This document shows positions 26,328 to 34,798 of a stretch of DNA of 64,000 nucleotides, in pieces; position 1 is the first letter of the stretch, and the number at the start of each line of letters is the position of its first letter. A program made the translations under genes and the position numbers. A model generated the notes under the pieces. It saw nothing but the letters and a program-made list of their open reading frames with translations. It made no database searches and had not been told where the DNA came from. The DNA comes from Facklamia sp. 7083-14-GEN3 (lineage in GTDB: Bacteria > Bacillota > Bacilli > Lactobacillales > Aerococcaceae), in contig NZ_JANSGD010000001.1 in the NCBI RefSeq assembly GCF_024742075.1, forward strand, positions 186,001 to 250,000, read 5' to 3'.

Positions 26328-26379
26328 AAAGCATCTTCAAAAATAAATAGAAGCATGCTTTTTATTAAGGAGAGTATTA

Positions 26380-27606
26380 ATGAAAAATTTTCTAAAATTA
26401 TTGAGTTTAGCTTTTATAATTAGCTTAATAGTCAATACTACATCCGTTTTTGCCGATGAGGGAGCCCCATTAAACAAGCTGCCTTTTGAAGAAATGGTAG
26501 AGCAAGCTAGCGGTAATGAAGTTAATTTTTATGGATGGGGCGGCGACGAAAAGCTTAATCAGTGGTTGGATGAAGTTTATGGACCAAGTCTTAAAGAAAA
26601 ATATGATATTACGCTTAACCGTATACCGATGGATATTGATCAGATTTTGAGCCAGTTGATTAGTGAGAAACAGGCAAAATCTAGTGAAGGTGAAATAGAT
26701 ATGATCTGGCTCAATGGCGAGAATTTTAAATCTGCTCGAGAAAACGATCTTTTATATGGTCCATTCACAGAAAAATTGCCTAATTATCAAGAGTTTCTAG
26801 ATGTCGAGGATTTGGAAAACAATCAGGATTTTGGCTATCCAATCGATGGGTTTGAAGCGCCTTATTCAAAATCACAACTTGTCTTAATTAAAGATGCAGC
26901 AGTCACTGAAGCGACTCCTAATGATGCTGAATCCTTGTTAGCATACGCAAAAGAAAATCCTGGAAGCTTTACTTATCCGGCATTGCCTGATTTTACAGGG
27001 TCCGCTTTTGTTCGGAATATTATTTATGAGTTTGTGGATTATCAAGAATTTCAACAGATGGAAGCAGATAAAGAAAAGCTGAAAGAAGTCATTCAACCTG
27101 CTTTGGATTACTTAAATGAATTGGCTCCCTATTTGTGGAGTGAGGGCCTAACTTATCCAAGTGATGGTCCTGCTCTGAACAATTTATTTATGGATGGAGA
27201 AGTCGCCTTCCACATAACCTATAACGCCTATGAGATTGCTCGAGCAATTGAACAAGGAATGTATCCATCGACTGCCCAATCATTTATTTTTGAAAAGGGT
27301 ACGATAGGTAACACGAATTTTATAGCTATAGGTAAAAATTCGGCCCATAAAGCAGCCGCTATAGTAGCAATAAATGAAATGCTATCACCAGAAATGCAAT
27401 TATCAAAATACGAATATCTTGGTTTAATTCCGGTAATCGACAATAATAAATTAAATGATCAATTAAAAGCAGACTTTGCGGAAGTAGAAATTGGCGAGGG
27501 TATAATACCACAAGATCAACTCTTATCTAAGCGCCTGCCAGAAATGCCTGCACAATTAGTGCCTTTAATTGAAGAAATTTGGCTAGAGGAAGTGGCAGGA
27601 AAATAA
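26380..27606 (+). CDS. ABC transporter substrate-binding protein, YnjB-like
   Basis: The 408-residue product has an N-terminal signal sequence ending near VFADEGAP; no lipobox Cys is seen. The body has the two-lobed solute-binding pattern (VNFYGWGGDEKLNQWLDEVY at the start of the mature domain). This resembles the YnjB group of extracellular binding proteins. It lies 52 bp after the rhodanese gene and 1 bp before the permease gene, so it is the binding subunit of the downstream transporter. The ligand is unknown; thiosulfate, selenium compounds or another small molecule have been only guessed for ynj systems. Confidence 0.88.
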   Translation: MKNFLKLLSLAFIISLIVNTTSVFADEGAPLNKLPFEEMVEQASGNEVNFYGWGGDEKLNQWLDEVYGPSLKEKYDITLNRIPMDIDQILSQLISEKQAKSSEGEIDMIWLNGENFKSARENDLLYGPFTEKLPNYQEFLDVEDLENNQDFGYPIDGFEAPYSKSQLVLIKDAAVTEATPNDAESLLAYAKENPGSFTYPALPDFTGSAFVRNIIYEFVDYQEFQQMEADKEKLKEVIQPALDYLNELAPYLWSEGLTYPSDGPALNNLFMDGEVAFHITYNAYEIARAIEQGMYPSTAQSFIFEKGTIGNTNFIAIGKNSAHKAAAIVAINEMLSPEMQLSKYEYLGLIPVIDNNKLNDQLKADFAEVEIGEGIIPQDQLLSKRLPEMPAQLVPLIEEIWLEEVAGK

Positions 27607-27607
27607 A

Positions 27608-28492
27608 ATGGAACTTACGAAGAAGTTTTATGCAGTCCTCTTATTTATGCCCCAGCTTATTTTAAGTTTATTTCTACTGTTAGGTGTAATGATTGGAATA
27701 GTACAATCTTTTGGTTACATACCTTCTTTAAATTTAAATGAGTTCAGTCTGGTTTACTATCAAGATTTATTAAGTAATAAACAATTTAGTCAATCAGTAT
27801 TTTTTTCATTGAAAATTGCCCTCTATTCAGCTTTTATTTCAACGATTATCGGTCTAGCCTGGGCTTACTTTTGGCTTATTCAAGAAAAGTTAAGTAGATG
27901 GCAACGGATGATGGTGAAAATCCCTATAATTGTTCCTCATTTAGTGGTCGCGCTGTTTATTTTACAATTGTTCGGACGAACTGGGATATTTGCACGAATT
28001 TTATTTGCAGTGGGATTTAAGAATGCCCAAAATTGGTTTGATTCATTAGTGTTTCAACCAAATGGTTGGGGCATTATCTTTTCTTTTATGTGGAAAGAAA
28101 TTCCTTTTGTTTTATTTTATTGTTATCCTATAATCAGTTCGATTAATCGCAAGCTTGGCGAAGCCGCACAGACTCTTGGAGCTAATCGTATGCAAAGTTT
28201 TATTAAAATTGTGCTCCCCTTATCAAAAAGTACAATTCTAGCTGCCTTTTTCATTATATTTATGTATACTTTTGGCTCTTATGAGTTACCAGCTTTATTA
28301 GGGCCAACCTTACCTAAGGGATTACCTGTTGCGGCATATCAAGCTTATATCCATCCCGATTTAAGTCAACGTCCTTTAGCTATGGCATATAATGGAATCT
28401 TACTACTCGTTAGTTTGTTAGCTGCTGCAATTATTTATCTTATGGCATTCTATTCTCAGTTAAAGAATTATTATCCATTAAAGAAAAGGTAG
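27608..28492 (+). CDS. ABC transporter permease, YnjC-like first half
   Basis: The 294-residue protein has six membrane helices and the BPD permease EAA loop (GEAAQTLGANRMQSFIKIVL). In E. coli YnjC is one 500-residue protein with both halves; here the two halves are separate genes. The start ATG lies one base after the binding-protein stop, indicating coupling. Confidence 0.9.
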   Translation: MELTKKFYAVLLFMPQLILSLFLLLGVMIGIVQSFGYIPSLNLNEFSLVYYQDLLSNKQFSQSVFFSLKIALYSAFISTIIGLAWAYFWLIQEKLSRWQRMMVKIPIIVPHLVVALFILQLFGRTGIFARILFAVGFKNAQNWFDSLVFQPNGWGIIFSFMWKEIPFVLFYCYPIISSINRKLGEAAQTLGANRMQSFIKIVLPLSKSTILAAFFIIFMYTFGSYELPALLGPTLPKGLPVAAYQAYIHPDLSQRPLAMAYNGILLLVSLLAAAIIYLMAFYSQLKNYYPLKKR

Positions 28493-28498
28493 GTCGCG

Positions 28499-29293
28499 AT
28501 GTATCGTAAAGCCGTTAATATCTTGATACTTATAACTATTCTTATCCCCATAGCCATCTTAATGATTTGGGCATTTTCTGCTCGTTGGCCCTGGCCACAA
28601 GTATTCCCTCGCAATTTTTCTTTAAGAGGGTTTGAAAATCTAATGCGACAACCTAATCAATTATTAACCCTTATTTTATCTTCGGTATTCATTTCGTCAT
28701 GTGTAGCCATGCTGTCATGTATGATTGCGTTAATGACGGCTAGAGCGATGGTAATGGCTAAAGGTTTCTTTAAGAACTTTATTCAGTTAACTATCGCTCT
28801 ACCTTTTTTAATTCCTGTTATCGTTTTTGCTACAGGTATACATCAAAAAATGATTGAATGGGGCTGGGCCAATAAGCTTTGTGGCGTTATTTTCGTCCAT
28901 TTAATCTATTCCTTACCCTATGCTAGCTATTTAGTGATTGATGCCTACCATGCTGTTGGTCTTCATTTAGAAGAACAGGCATGGATATTAGGGGCAAATA
29001 AATGGAAGGCTTTCTGGAAAATAACTTTTCCACTGCTGCTTCCTGTTCTTGCGACCAGTTTGGCTATGTCATTCATTGTTTCTTTTAGTCAGTACTTCCT
29101 GACTTTAATGATAGGTGGGGGGAAGATTCAAACCCTATCAGTAATTATTTATCCTTATTTACAAAGAAACGATCGAACAATTGCTAGTATTTATGCTTTA
29201 TTCTTCTTAATCATCAGCTTTTTAGTTATGGGTCTTTTCTCCTGGTTTTCAAAATATTATCAAAGGAAATATGAAAAAGTCGACTTCTATTAG
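28499..29293 (+). CDS. ABC transporter permease, YnjC-like second half
   Basis: The 264-residue permease has six helices and the EAA loop EEQAWILGANKWKAFWKITF. It follows the first permease by 6 bp (GGTCGCG before the ATG) and pairs with it as a heterodimer. The end of the gene is followed by AGGAGG for the ATPase gene. Confidence 0.9.
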   Translation: MYRKAVNILILITILIPIAILMIWAFSARWPWPQVFPRNFSLRGFENLMRQPNQLLTLILSSVFISSCVAMLSCMIALMTARAMVMAKGFFKNFIQLTIALPFLIPVIVFATGIHQKMIEWGWANKLCGVIFVHLIYSLPYASYLVIDAYHAVGLHLEEQAWILGANKWKAFWKITFPLLLPVLATSLAMSFIVSFSQYFLTLMIGGGKIQTLSVIIYPYLQRNDRTIASIYALFFLIISFLVMGLFSWFSKYYQRKYEKVDFY

Positions 29294-29303
29294 GAGGTGA
29301 ACC

Positions 29304-30344
29304 GTGTCATTAATTATTAATAATTTATCCGTAAAGTTAGATCATACTAAAATCTTAAAAGATCTTAATCTTGAAGTTAAAAGTGGAGAGTATTTGGCTT
29401 TGCTCGGACCTTCTGGATCTGGCAAAACTACTTTTTTGAAGACACTCGCTGGACTCATTGAAAAGGCTGAAGGAGATATTTTACTCAATCAAACTTCTAT
29501 TATGAAAAAACCAAGTCATTCCCGTCCTGTTTCGGTAGTATTTCAAGATTTAAGACTTTTTCCGCATTATAACGTTAAAGAAAATATCGCTTTTCCTATG
29601 AAGTTAAAGAAAATGAAAGACAAAGAGATTGATGAGCGGGTAAGCTCATTATTGAATGATGTGCGCTTACAAGGCTTTCAAGCTTCTCCTATTCACAAAT
29701 TATCAGGTGGTCAACAACAAAGGGTAGCACTCGCCAGAGCCTTAGCCACTGAACCTCAAGTTCTTTTGCTGGATGAGCCTTTTTCTGGACTTGATGAACC
29801 GCTTAGAAGAGAGATGGGGCAGTTAGTACATAACCTACATGTTAAAAAAAATCTGGTAACTATCTTAGTGACACATGATAAGCGAGAAGCAGTACAATTT
29901 GCTGATCGTATAGCTTTTTTGCATAATGGAGATTTAGTCCAAATAGATTGTCCAAAAAATGTTTTTGACCACCCTGAAAATGAGTATGTGGGTAATTTCT
30001 TTGGACAGTTGAACCGCCTAAAGGTTATTGAAGAAAGTCGAAAAGACTGGTTAGATATGGATGCTAATGTGAAAGTAAAGGACTATATTGGTAAGAAAAT
30101 TTTTGTCAGACCGATTCGTGTGGACGTAAAGAAAGAACGAAAAGAGTCTTCTTCCAATTTGATTTTACCGGCCCAATTAACCCACTTTATTGAGTATCCA
30201 GAGTATGTTGATTTAAAATTCCAATTAATCAATTCAAGTGAACAATGGAGTGTTAATATCTTGCACCAGTCATTAAAAGATTATAAAGTAGGCGAAAACT
30301 ATTGGCTTTACGTTAATCATGAAGATATTGTTAGTTTTGAATGA
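29304..30344 (+). CDS. ABC transporter ATP-binding protein, YnjD-like
   Basis: The 346-residue ATPase has Walker A GPSGSGKTT, the Q-loop VFQDLRLFPHY, the signature LSGGQQQRVALARAL, Walker B LLLDEPFSGLD and the switch His in VTHDKREA. A C-terminal TOBE-like extension (about 235-346) is longer than in E. coli YnjD. GTG start after AGGAGGTGAACC. It energises the importer and ends the operon before a terminator. Confidence 0.93.
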   Translation: MSLIINNLSVKLDHTKILKDLNLEVKSGEYLALLGPSGSGKTTFLKTLAGLIEKAEGDILLNQTSIMKKPSHSRPVSVVFQDLRLFPHYNVKENIAFPMKLKKMKDKEIDERVSSLLNDVRLQGFQASPIHKLSGGQQQRVALARALATEPQVLLLDEPFSGLDEPLRREMGQLVHNLHVKKNLVTILVTHDKREAVQFADRIAFLHNGDLVQIDCPKNVFDHPENEYVGNFFGQLNRLKVIEESRKDWLDMDANVKVKDYIGKKIFVRPIRVDVKKERKESSSNLILPAQLTHFIEYPEYVDLKFQLINSSEQWSVNILHQSLKDYKVGENYWLYVNHEDIVSFE

Positions 30345-30356
30345 TAGATTATAATA

Positions 30357-30388
30357 GAAAAAGTCCAACTAAAGGTTGGGCTTTTTTT
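30357..30388. terminator. Bidirectional terminator
   Basis: AAAGTCCAAC and GTTGGGCTTT pair around TAAAG with T and A runs at the sides; it separates the ABC operon from the converging rhodanese gene. Confidence 0.88.
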
Positions 30389-30400
30389 GGGTTTTAATAA

Positions 30401-31120
30401 TTATGAGGCTTTTTCAATTATTGGAAGTTCTTTATTTTCTTTTGTACCATCTAAAGAATTTTTGACATTAGTATAGCCGTTTTCTGTTAAAAAGTTAGCA
30501 ATTTGAGCGGATTTATTACCAGAATAACAGAAAGTAATAATTTCAACTTCTTTGTCTTCAGGTAGTTGTTCTAATACAGCTTCTGGCTTATCAACTGAAG
30601 CATGAATGGCTCCTTCTACACTTGCTTTTTCAAAGTCCTCAAGATCACGTGCATCAATGAAAATAGTTTCGCCTGCTTCGGCTGCTTCTATGAAGGTATC
30701 AGGCAAGATAGATTCATAAGCCACTAAAGTATATTCAAATTCTTTAACCCCTTTAGCATCCTTAACATCTTTAAAACCATTATCGATTAAAAGACTCGCA
30801 GCTTCTGCAGACTTCTTACCAGTATTGCAATAAACAATAATGGGCATCTTTTTGTAGTCTTCTAATCGTTCTAATTGTTCCTCTAATTGATCTAAAGGAA
30901 TATTAATGGCATGTGAAAGATGTCCTTCTTCGTATTCTTCTTCTGGACGCACATCAATTACCAGATATTTTTCCTTTTTCTTCTTGTCTAATTGGATTTT
31001 TTCTAGTTCTTCGCCTGGCATTATCTCAGCTTGGGCGTAAACGCTTGAAAGATCTAGAGCGAAAACCGCTACAAAAGTGACAATAACTTTTACAGATTTT
31101 AAAAGTGTTTTTTGCATCAT
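30401..31120 (-). CDS. Exported protein with two catalytic rhodanese domains
   Basis: The 239-residue product has a signal peptide ending near VYAQAEIMPG, then two rhodanese domains. The first has VIDVRPEEEYEEGHLSHAIN and active site YCNTGKKSA; the second has FIDARDLEDFEKASVEGAIH and FCYSGNKSA. Both keep the catalytic Cys, unlike YnjE-type proteins where the first domain is inactive. It is the second exported rhodanese of the island, on the opposite strand from the ABC operon. AAGGAG precedes two tandem ATGs (31120, 31117). It likely handles sulfane sulfur or selenium on the outer face. Confidence 0.88.
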   Translation of the reverse strand: MMQKTLLKSVKVIVTFVAVFALDLSSVYAQAEIMPGEELEKIQLDKKKKEKYLVIDVRPEEEYEEGHLSHAINIPLDQLEEQLERLEDYKKMPIIVYCNTGKKSAEAASLLIDNGFKDVKDAKGVKEFEYTLVAYESILPDTFIEAAEAGETIFIDARDLEDFEKASVEGAIHASVDKPEAVLEQLPEDKEVEIITFCYSGNKSAQIANFLTENGYTNVKNSLDGTKENKELPIIEKAS

Positions 31121-31154
31121 ATACACTCCTTTATTTTAATGTCTTTATTTTATT

Positions 31155-31169
31155 AAAACGTTCATTCAA
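31155..31169. repeat. Direct repeat copy 1 (AAAACGTTCATTCAA), possible operator
   Basis: This 15-base element recurs with two changes 66 bp later (31221-31235). It lies before the start of the leftward rhodanese gene, in the divergent promoter region. Motifs with TTCATTCA are typical of TetR-type operators, but no TetR gene is in the window. Confidence 0.45.
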
Positions 31170-31220
31170 TCACAAATAGACTTTTTAAATAAATGTAGGC
31201 TATTTATTAGTAATATCAAT

Positions 31221-31235
31221 AAAACATTCACTCAA
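31221..31235. repeat. Direct repeat copy 2 (AAAACATTCACTCAA), possible operator
   Basis: Second copy of the element, 19 bp before a TATAAT (31254-31259) for the rightward operon, so a bound protein would cover the -35 area, which has no consensus of its own. Confidence 0.45.
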
Positions 31236-31253
31236 AAAAATGTAGCTGTATGC

Positions 31254-31259
31254 TATAAT
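31254..31259 (+). promoter_or_regulatory. -10 box for the glycosyltransferase/selenoprotein operon
   Basis: Perfect TATAAT 28 bp before the ATG at 31287. No good -35 is present at 17 bp; the direct repeat covers that place, which suggests regulated transcription. Confidence 0.5.
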
Positions 31260-31286
31260 GGGCAAGGTTATAAGAGGAGGTCCAAA

Positions 31287-31745
31287 ATGTTAAGTAAAAT
31301 ATATTGGGTAATTGAAATATTAATCCTTATATCTGGTTTTTTTGTAAATAATTATGCCAGTAAACGGTCAGGATTGTATCGTCATGTGTATTACAGGGAA
31401 TTTCAATTTAATCAATTTTGGTTTGCTGAAAATTATCGATGGATTTGGTTTGTTGTGGCTATATCTATTCTTTTAATTGCTATCATAGCTATACTTAAAA
31501 CTAAAAAGTGGATTCAAAGTTGTTATCAATTTTCTTGGAAAATTCATTGGATTATATTGGTGATTATTTCCCTGTTTGAATTAGTTATCATGAGCTTTTT
31601 TGCAGATAAGAGTGTTTTCATTATGTATCCATATTTCCTGCTAGGTTTACCACTTTTAGGAGTTGGAAATTTGATTGCTTGTTTATTAATTTTCTTCTTC
31701 CATCGTCAAACTAAAGAATGCGAAAGTAAGACAGGAGATTTATAA
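31287..31745 (+). CDS. Hypothetical membrane protein
   Basis: The 152-residue product has four hydrophobic helices and an aromatic-rich loop (YRHVYYREFQFNQFWFAENY). I do not recognise a family. AGGAGG stands before the ATG, and the stop overlaps the start of the next gene by one base, so it is tightly linked to the transferase operon. Confidence 0.75.
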   Translation: MLSKIYWVIEILILISGFFVNNYASKRSGLYRHVYYREFQFNQFWFAENYRWIWFVVAISILLIAIIAILKTKKWIQSCYQFSWKIHWIILVIISLFELVIMSFFADKSVFIMYPYFLLGLPLLGVGNLIACLLIFFFHRQTKECESKTGDL

Positions 31746-33262
31746 TGTCGACTGCAATTATTTATTTTGTCAAATTACCTATAATTGGCTATAACAAAAC
31801 GAGATTGCAAGGTTTTTTACCTAAGGAAGATATTCATCACCTATCGATTCATCTTTTGCAAGAAACTTACAAAGAAATTTGTAAGGTAGATGCAGATATC
31901 TATCTTTTTGTATCGCCATCTGATCAAAAAAAAGCCATCCAAAAATATCTAGAAATTAAAAGTGATAAAATATTTGGTCAGCTTGATTCAAGTCATTTAG
32001 GAGAAAGAATGTCTCGAGCTATGCAGCAAATTTTTAATCGCGGCTATGACAAAGTTCTTTTGTTAGGCTGTGATTTAGTTGATATCAAGCAATCTTTGAT
32101 TGAACAAGTAATTAAGATGTTAGATCATGAAGACGTTGTTTTAGCTCCTACCTTAGATGGTGGATACGGAATTATAGCAAGTCGCCAATTCTCTAAATCG
32201 CTTTTTGATTTAGAGAATTATTCGCACGATGAAGTATGCCAAAGGACAATCAATAAACTTTCTGAAGCAAAACTTTCCTATGCACTGACAGAAACAATTC
32301 GTGATTTGGATACGCGAGAAGATGTGGTGCGCTATCTATCGGGAGATCCACACGCAGTTTATTTTAATCAAGGTGAGTATAACGCCAATTTTCTAATTGA
32401 TAAGGGAAGAAAAATTTTTAGGATTGCTCTAGGCTCTCAAATGAATTTAGATAACCAAATTGAATATGAATACCTAGCGCTAAAGGGTTTAGCCTCATCA
32501 GGCGTTGTGCCTAAGGTCTATCAATGCCAACCTCATACTGATTTATTAGGTAAGGGCTATTTGATTGAAGAGTATCTTCCCGGGCATTCTTTAGACTATC
32601 ATAAGGATTTATCTATCGCTGCTAATATTCTGGCTAGAATTCATAGTGTAGACATTGATACTATCCCTCATCTAATCAAAGCGAAATACCCTTTCCAACT
32701 TATGTATCAAGAATTTATTGAGATGTACAATCATTATCAAAATTGGAAGGGGAGGGATCTTGAAGTTATCAATTTAATCGACGCACTGATGATAAGTCTT
32801 AAGAAATACTCGCTTAGTAGTGAATTAAGCAATCCCTGCGTCATCAATACAGAACTTAACTCGCATAACTTTTTGATTAACTCCCATGGAGATTCTTATT
32901 TAATTGATTGGGAGAAGCCCTTGATTGGAGAAAGAGAACAAGATATCGCTCATTTCTTAGCCCCCACAACCACGCTATGGAAAACAGATTACTTACTTTC
33001 ATATGATGAAATCTCTTTTTTCATTAAAGAGTATGACAAATCTTCTCAGGTGAAAATTAATAAAGATAAGCTCAAACAGTACCTTCATTTCACTTGTTTA
33101 AGAGGAATCACTTGGTGTTCGATGGCTTATGTTCAATACTTAGAATCGCAAAAAGTTAAGGCTAATGACCAATCTTTTCAGACTATTTCCCGATTTATTA
33201 GCCCAATATTCTTACAAGAAATTAAGGAATATATTGAAAAGTTGGAGGGTGTTAACTTATGA
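31745..33262 (+). CDS. Fusion: selenodomain-associated transferase 1 (DUF2064, CofC-like) + APH/choline-kinase-like domain
   Basis: The 505-residue protein has two parts. Residues 1-200 match the 'transferase 1, rSAM/selenodomain-associated' family (TIGR04282 as I recall), a nucleotidyl/glycosyltransferase-like fold: FVKLPIIGYNKTRL, VLLLGCDLVDI, LAPTLDGGYGII. Residues 210-505 resemble aminoglycoside phosphotransferase/choline kinase: EEYLPGHSL and FLINSHGDSYLIDWEKPLIG. The kinase catalytic motif, usually HxDxxxxN, reads NTELNSHN, so the catalytic Asp position is Glu and the His is Asn; activity is doubtful or altered. It overlaps both neighbours. A role in building a phosphorylated sugar conjugate is inference. 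Confidence 0.82.
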   Translation: MSTAIIYFVKLPIIGYNKTRLQGFLPKEDIHHLSIHLLQETYKEICKVDADIYLFVSPSDQKKAIQKYLEIKSDKIFGQLDSSHLGERMSRAMQQIFNRGYDKVLLLGCDLVDIKQSLIEQVIKMLDHEDVVLAPTLDGGYGIIASRQFSKSLFDLENYSHDEVCQRTINKLSEAKLSYALTETIRDLDTREDVVRYLSGDPHAVYFNQGEYNANFLIDKGRKIFRIALGSQMNLDNQIEYEYLALKGLASSGVVPKVYQCQPHTDLLGKGYLIEEYLPGHSLDYHKDLSIAANILARIHSVDIDTIPHLIKAKYPFQLMYQEFIEMYNHYQNWKGRDLEVINLIDALMISLKKYSLSSELSNPCVINTELNSHNFLINSHGDSYLIDWEKPLIGEREQDIAHFLAPTTTLWKTDYLLSYDEISFFIKEYDKSSQVKINKDKLKQYLHFTCLRGITWCSMAYVQYLESQKVKANDQSFQTISRFISPIFLQEIKEYIEKLEGVNL

Positions 33263-33939
33263 CCTATATAATCAGTGTCATAATTCCAGTTTATAATGAA
33301 ATGAAAATCTTACCTGAGACCTTAAAAAACCTACAGCATTTGAAGGATGAAGATATCGAAATCTTGTTTGTAGATGGAGGAAGTGAGGATGGAACACAAG
33401 ATTTTCTAAGAAAAAATCAATACAAAATTCTGCATAGTCCTAAAGGACGTGGTAGCCAGCTAGCTGTTGGCGCTGAAAAGGCGCGAGGAGATTATCTTTT
33501 GTTCTTGCATGCAGATAGCTACTTTAATCATTCTCCTAAAAAAGTGATATTGAATAGTTTGTTAAAGGGAAAAATTGGTGCTTTTCCATTGAACTTTCAA
33601 ACAGATAATTTATGGCTAAGAGCAATTGCAAAAGGATCAAATTGGCGACTGAAACATCGACAGATTGCATTCGGTGATCAAGGAATTTTTATGACGAAAG
33701 ATTATTACAGGCAACTAGGGGGTTTTCTATCCTTACCCTTAATGGAAGACTATGATCTATCTTTAAGAAACAAGGCTAGGGGTGAGAAATTAATCATAGC
33801 GAATCAATTTATCTATACCTCTGACCGTCGTTTTAAAGAAAAGGGTGTCTTTAGGACTCTTTTTAAGATGCAACACTGTCAGTATTTATTTCGCAAGGGT
33901 TGTGCTATGAAAGAAATCACTCAAGTCTATTACTCATAA
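33259..33939 (+). CDS. Glycosyltransferase family 2, selenodomain-associated transferase 2 type
   Basis: The 226-residue GT-A enzyme has SVIIPVYNEMKILPETL, LFVDGGSEDGTQDFL, GRGSQLAVGAEKARGDYLLF, the LHADS metal-binding motif, FGDQGIFM and LMEDYDLSLR. This is the pattern of 'transferase 2, rSAM/selenodomain-associated' (TIGR04283 as I recall), which usually pairs with transferase 1 as it does here (4-bp overlap). The acceptor is unknown. The gene before a UGA-containing selenoprotein gene gives the family name concrete support. Confidence 0.88.
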   Translation: MTYIISVIIPVYNEMKILPETLKNLQHLKDEDIEILFVDGGSEDGTQDFLRKNQYKILHSPKGRGSQLAVGAEKARGDYLLFLHADSYFNHSPKKVILNSLLKGKIGAFPLNFQTDNLWLRAIAKGSNWRLKHRQIAFGDQGIFMTKDYYRQLGGFLSLPLMEDYDLSLRNKARGEKLIIANQFIYTSDRRFKEKGVFRTLFKMQHCQYLFRKGCAMKEITQVYYS

Positions 33940-33951
33940 AAGGGGAATAGT

Positions 33952-34674
33952 ATGAAAAAGAGAAGTATCAAGGAAAATATCATTGCAGCCATTGCTAAAA
34001 GAATGGTGGTTAATATCGATGAAGCTCCCCACATTGTTGCATTAACTAAGCCACTTTCAGAATGTAAAGTAGCATTTATCACAACTGCGGGAACCCATTT
34101 GAAGGGTGATCTTCCTTTTAATATTAAGGGAGATCATACCTTTCGAATGATTCCTGGGGATAGTCAAATGGAAGATATTATGATAACTCACGACCATTAT
34201 GATCACAGTCAGGCAGATGAAGATTTGAACTGTGTATTTCCTCTGCAGATGCTCCAAGAGATGACGATAAAGAAGATAATCGGTTCTGTTGCTCCACGTC
34301 ATTTTGGTTTAATGGGGTATATACCTAAAGTAAATTTATTGATCGATGAAACAGCCCCAGCAATTGCTCGACAATTGGTTGAAGATCAAGTGGATTTGAC
34401 GCTGTTGTCTCCTGGTTGATATATATGTCATCAGTCCGTTGGACTCATCCAAAGAGAAGTTGAAAAGCAGGGAATTCGTACCGCTTCAATCATGCATTTA
34501 CCTAAGGTAGCAGCAAAGGCCAGACCTCCAAGAATGTTTACCATCGATTTTCCATTAGGTTTAACCTTCGGAGAGGCGAATGATTCTACTATGCACTGGC
34601 AAGTTATGGACCAATTTTTAGATTTTGCCGTATCGGGTGGGGCGGAAGAGATAAGGCCTTTTAAAAAAGATTAA
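33952..34674 (+). CDS. GrdB/PrdB-like selenoprotein with in-frame UGA (Sec156) in a UxxC motif
   Basis: The frame beginning at ATG 33952 is interrupted by TGA at 34417-34419 and continues without shift to TAA at 34672. Read as Sec, the product is 240 residues. The residues around it read LLSPG-U-YICHQSVGLIQRE, giving U-x-x-C, the redox motif of the selenoprotein B family of glycine/betaine/sarcosine/D-proline reductases. The part after the UGA is clearly conserved protein (PKVAAKARPPRMFTIDFPLG). A hairpin AGTCC-GTT-GGACT follows 13 nt after the UGA. It is too short for a full GrdB (about 430 residues) and is like the small 'selenoprotein B family' reductases. Substrate unknown; the CcdA/TlpA genes next door may supply electrons. 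Confidence 0.88.
34417..34445 (+). promoter_or_regulatory. UGA (Sec) codon and candidate bacterial SECIS hairpin
   Basis: TGA at 34417 is followed after 13 nt by a 5-bp stem AGTCC/GGACT with loop GTT (34433-34445). SelB recognises such apical stem-loops just downstream of Sec codons. Confidence 0.6.
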
Positions 34675-34798
34675 TGACTTAATCTGATTCGGCTAGTGAG
34701 GTTAGATAAAGATAATCAATTTATTGCTAGAAGTGTGATTGTTTTTAGTTGAATGACTCAATGAGCGTGATGAATTTTGTGAGAAAGGAGATGAAGAT

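Noticed and set aside
27608-29293. Frameshift splitting a single YnjC permease
   Set aside because: Each half has its own start and ribosome site and a complete set of helices, so two separate genes fit better.
33952-34674. Pseudogene with a nonsense TGA
   Set aside because: A full Sec system is encoded in the window, the UGA is in a UxxC motif, conserved sequence follows in the same frame and a SECIS-like hairpin is present.
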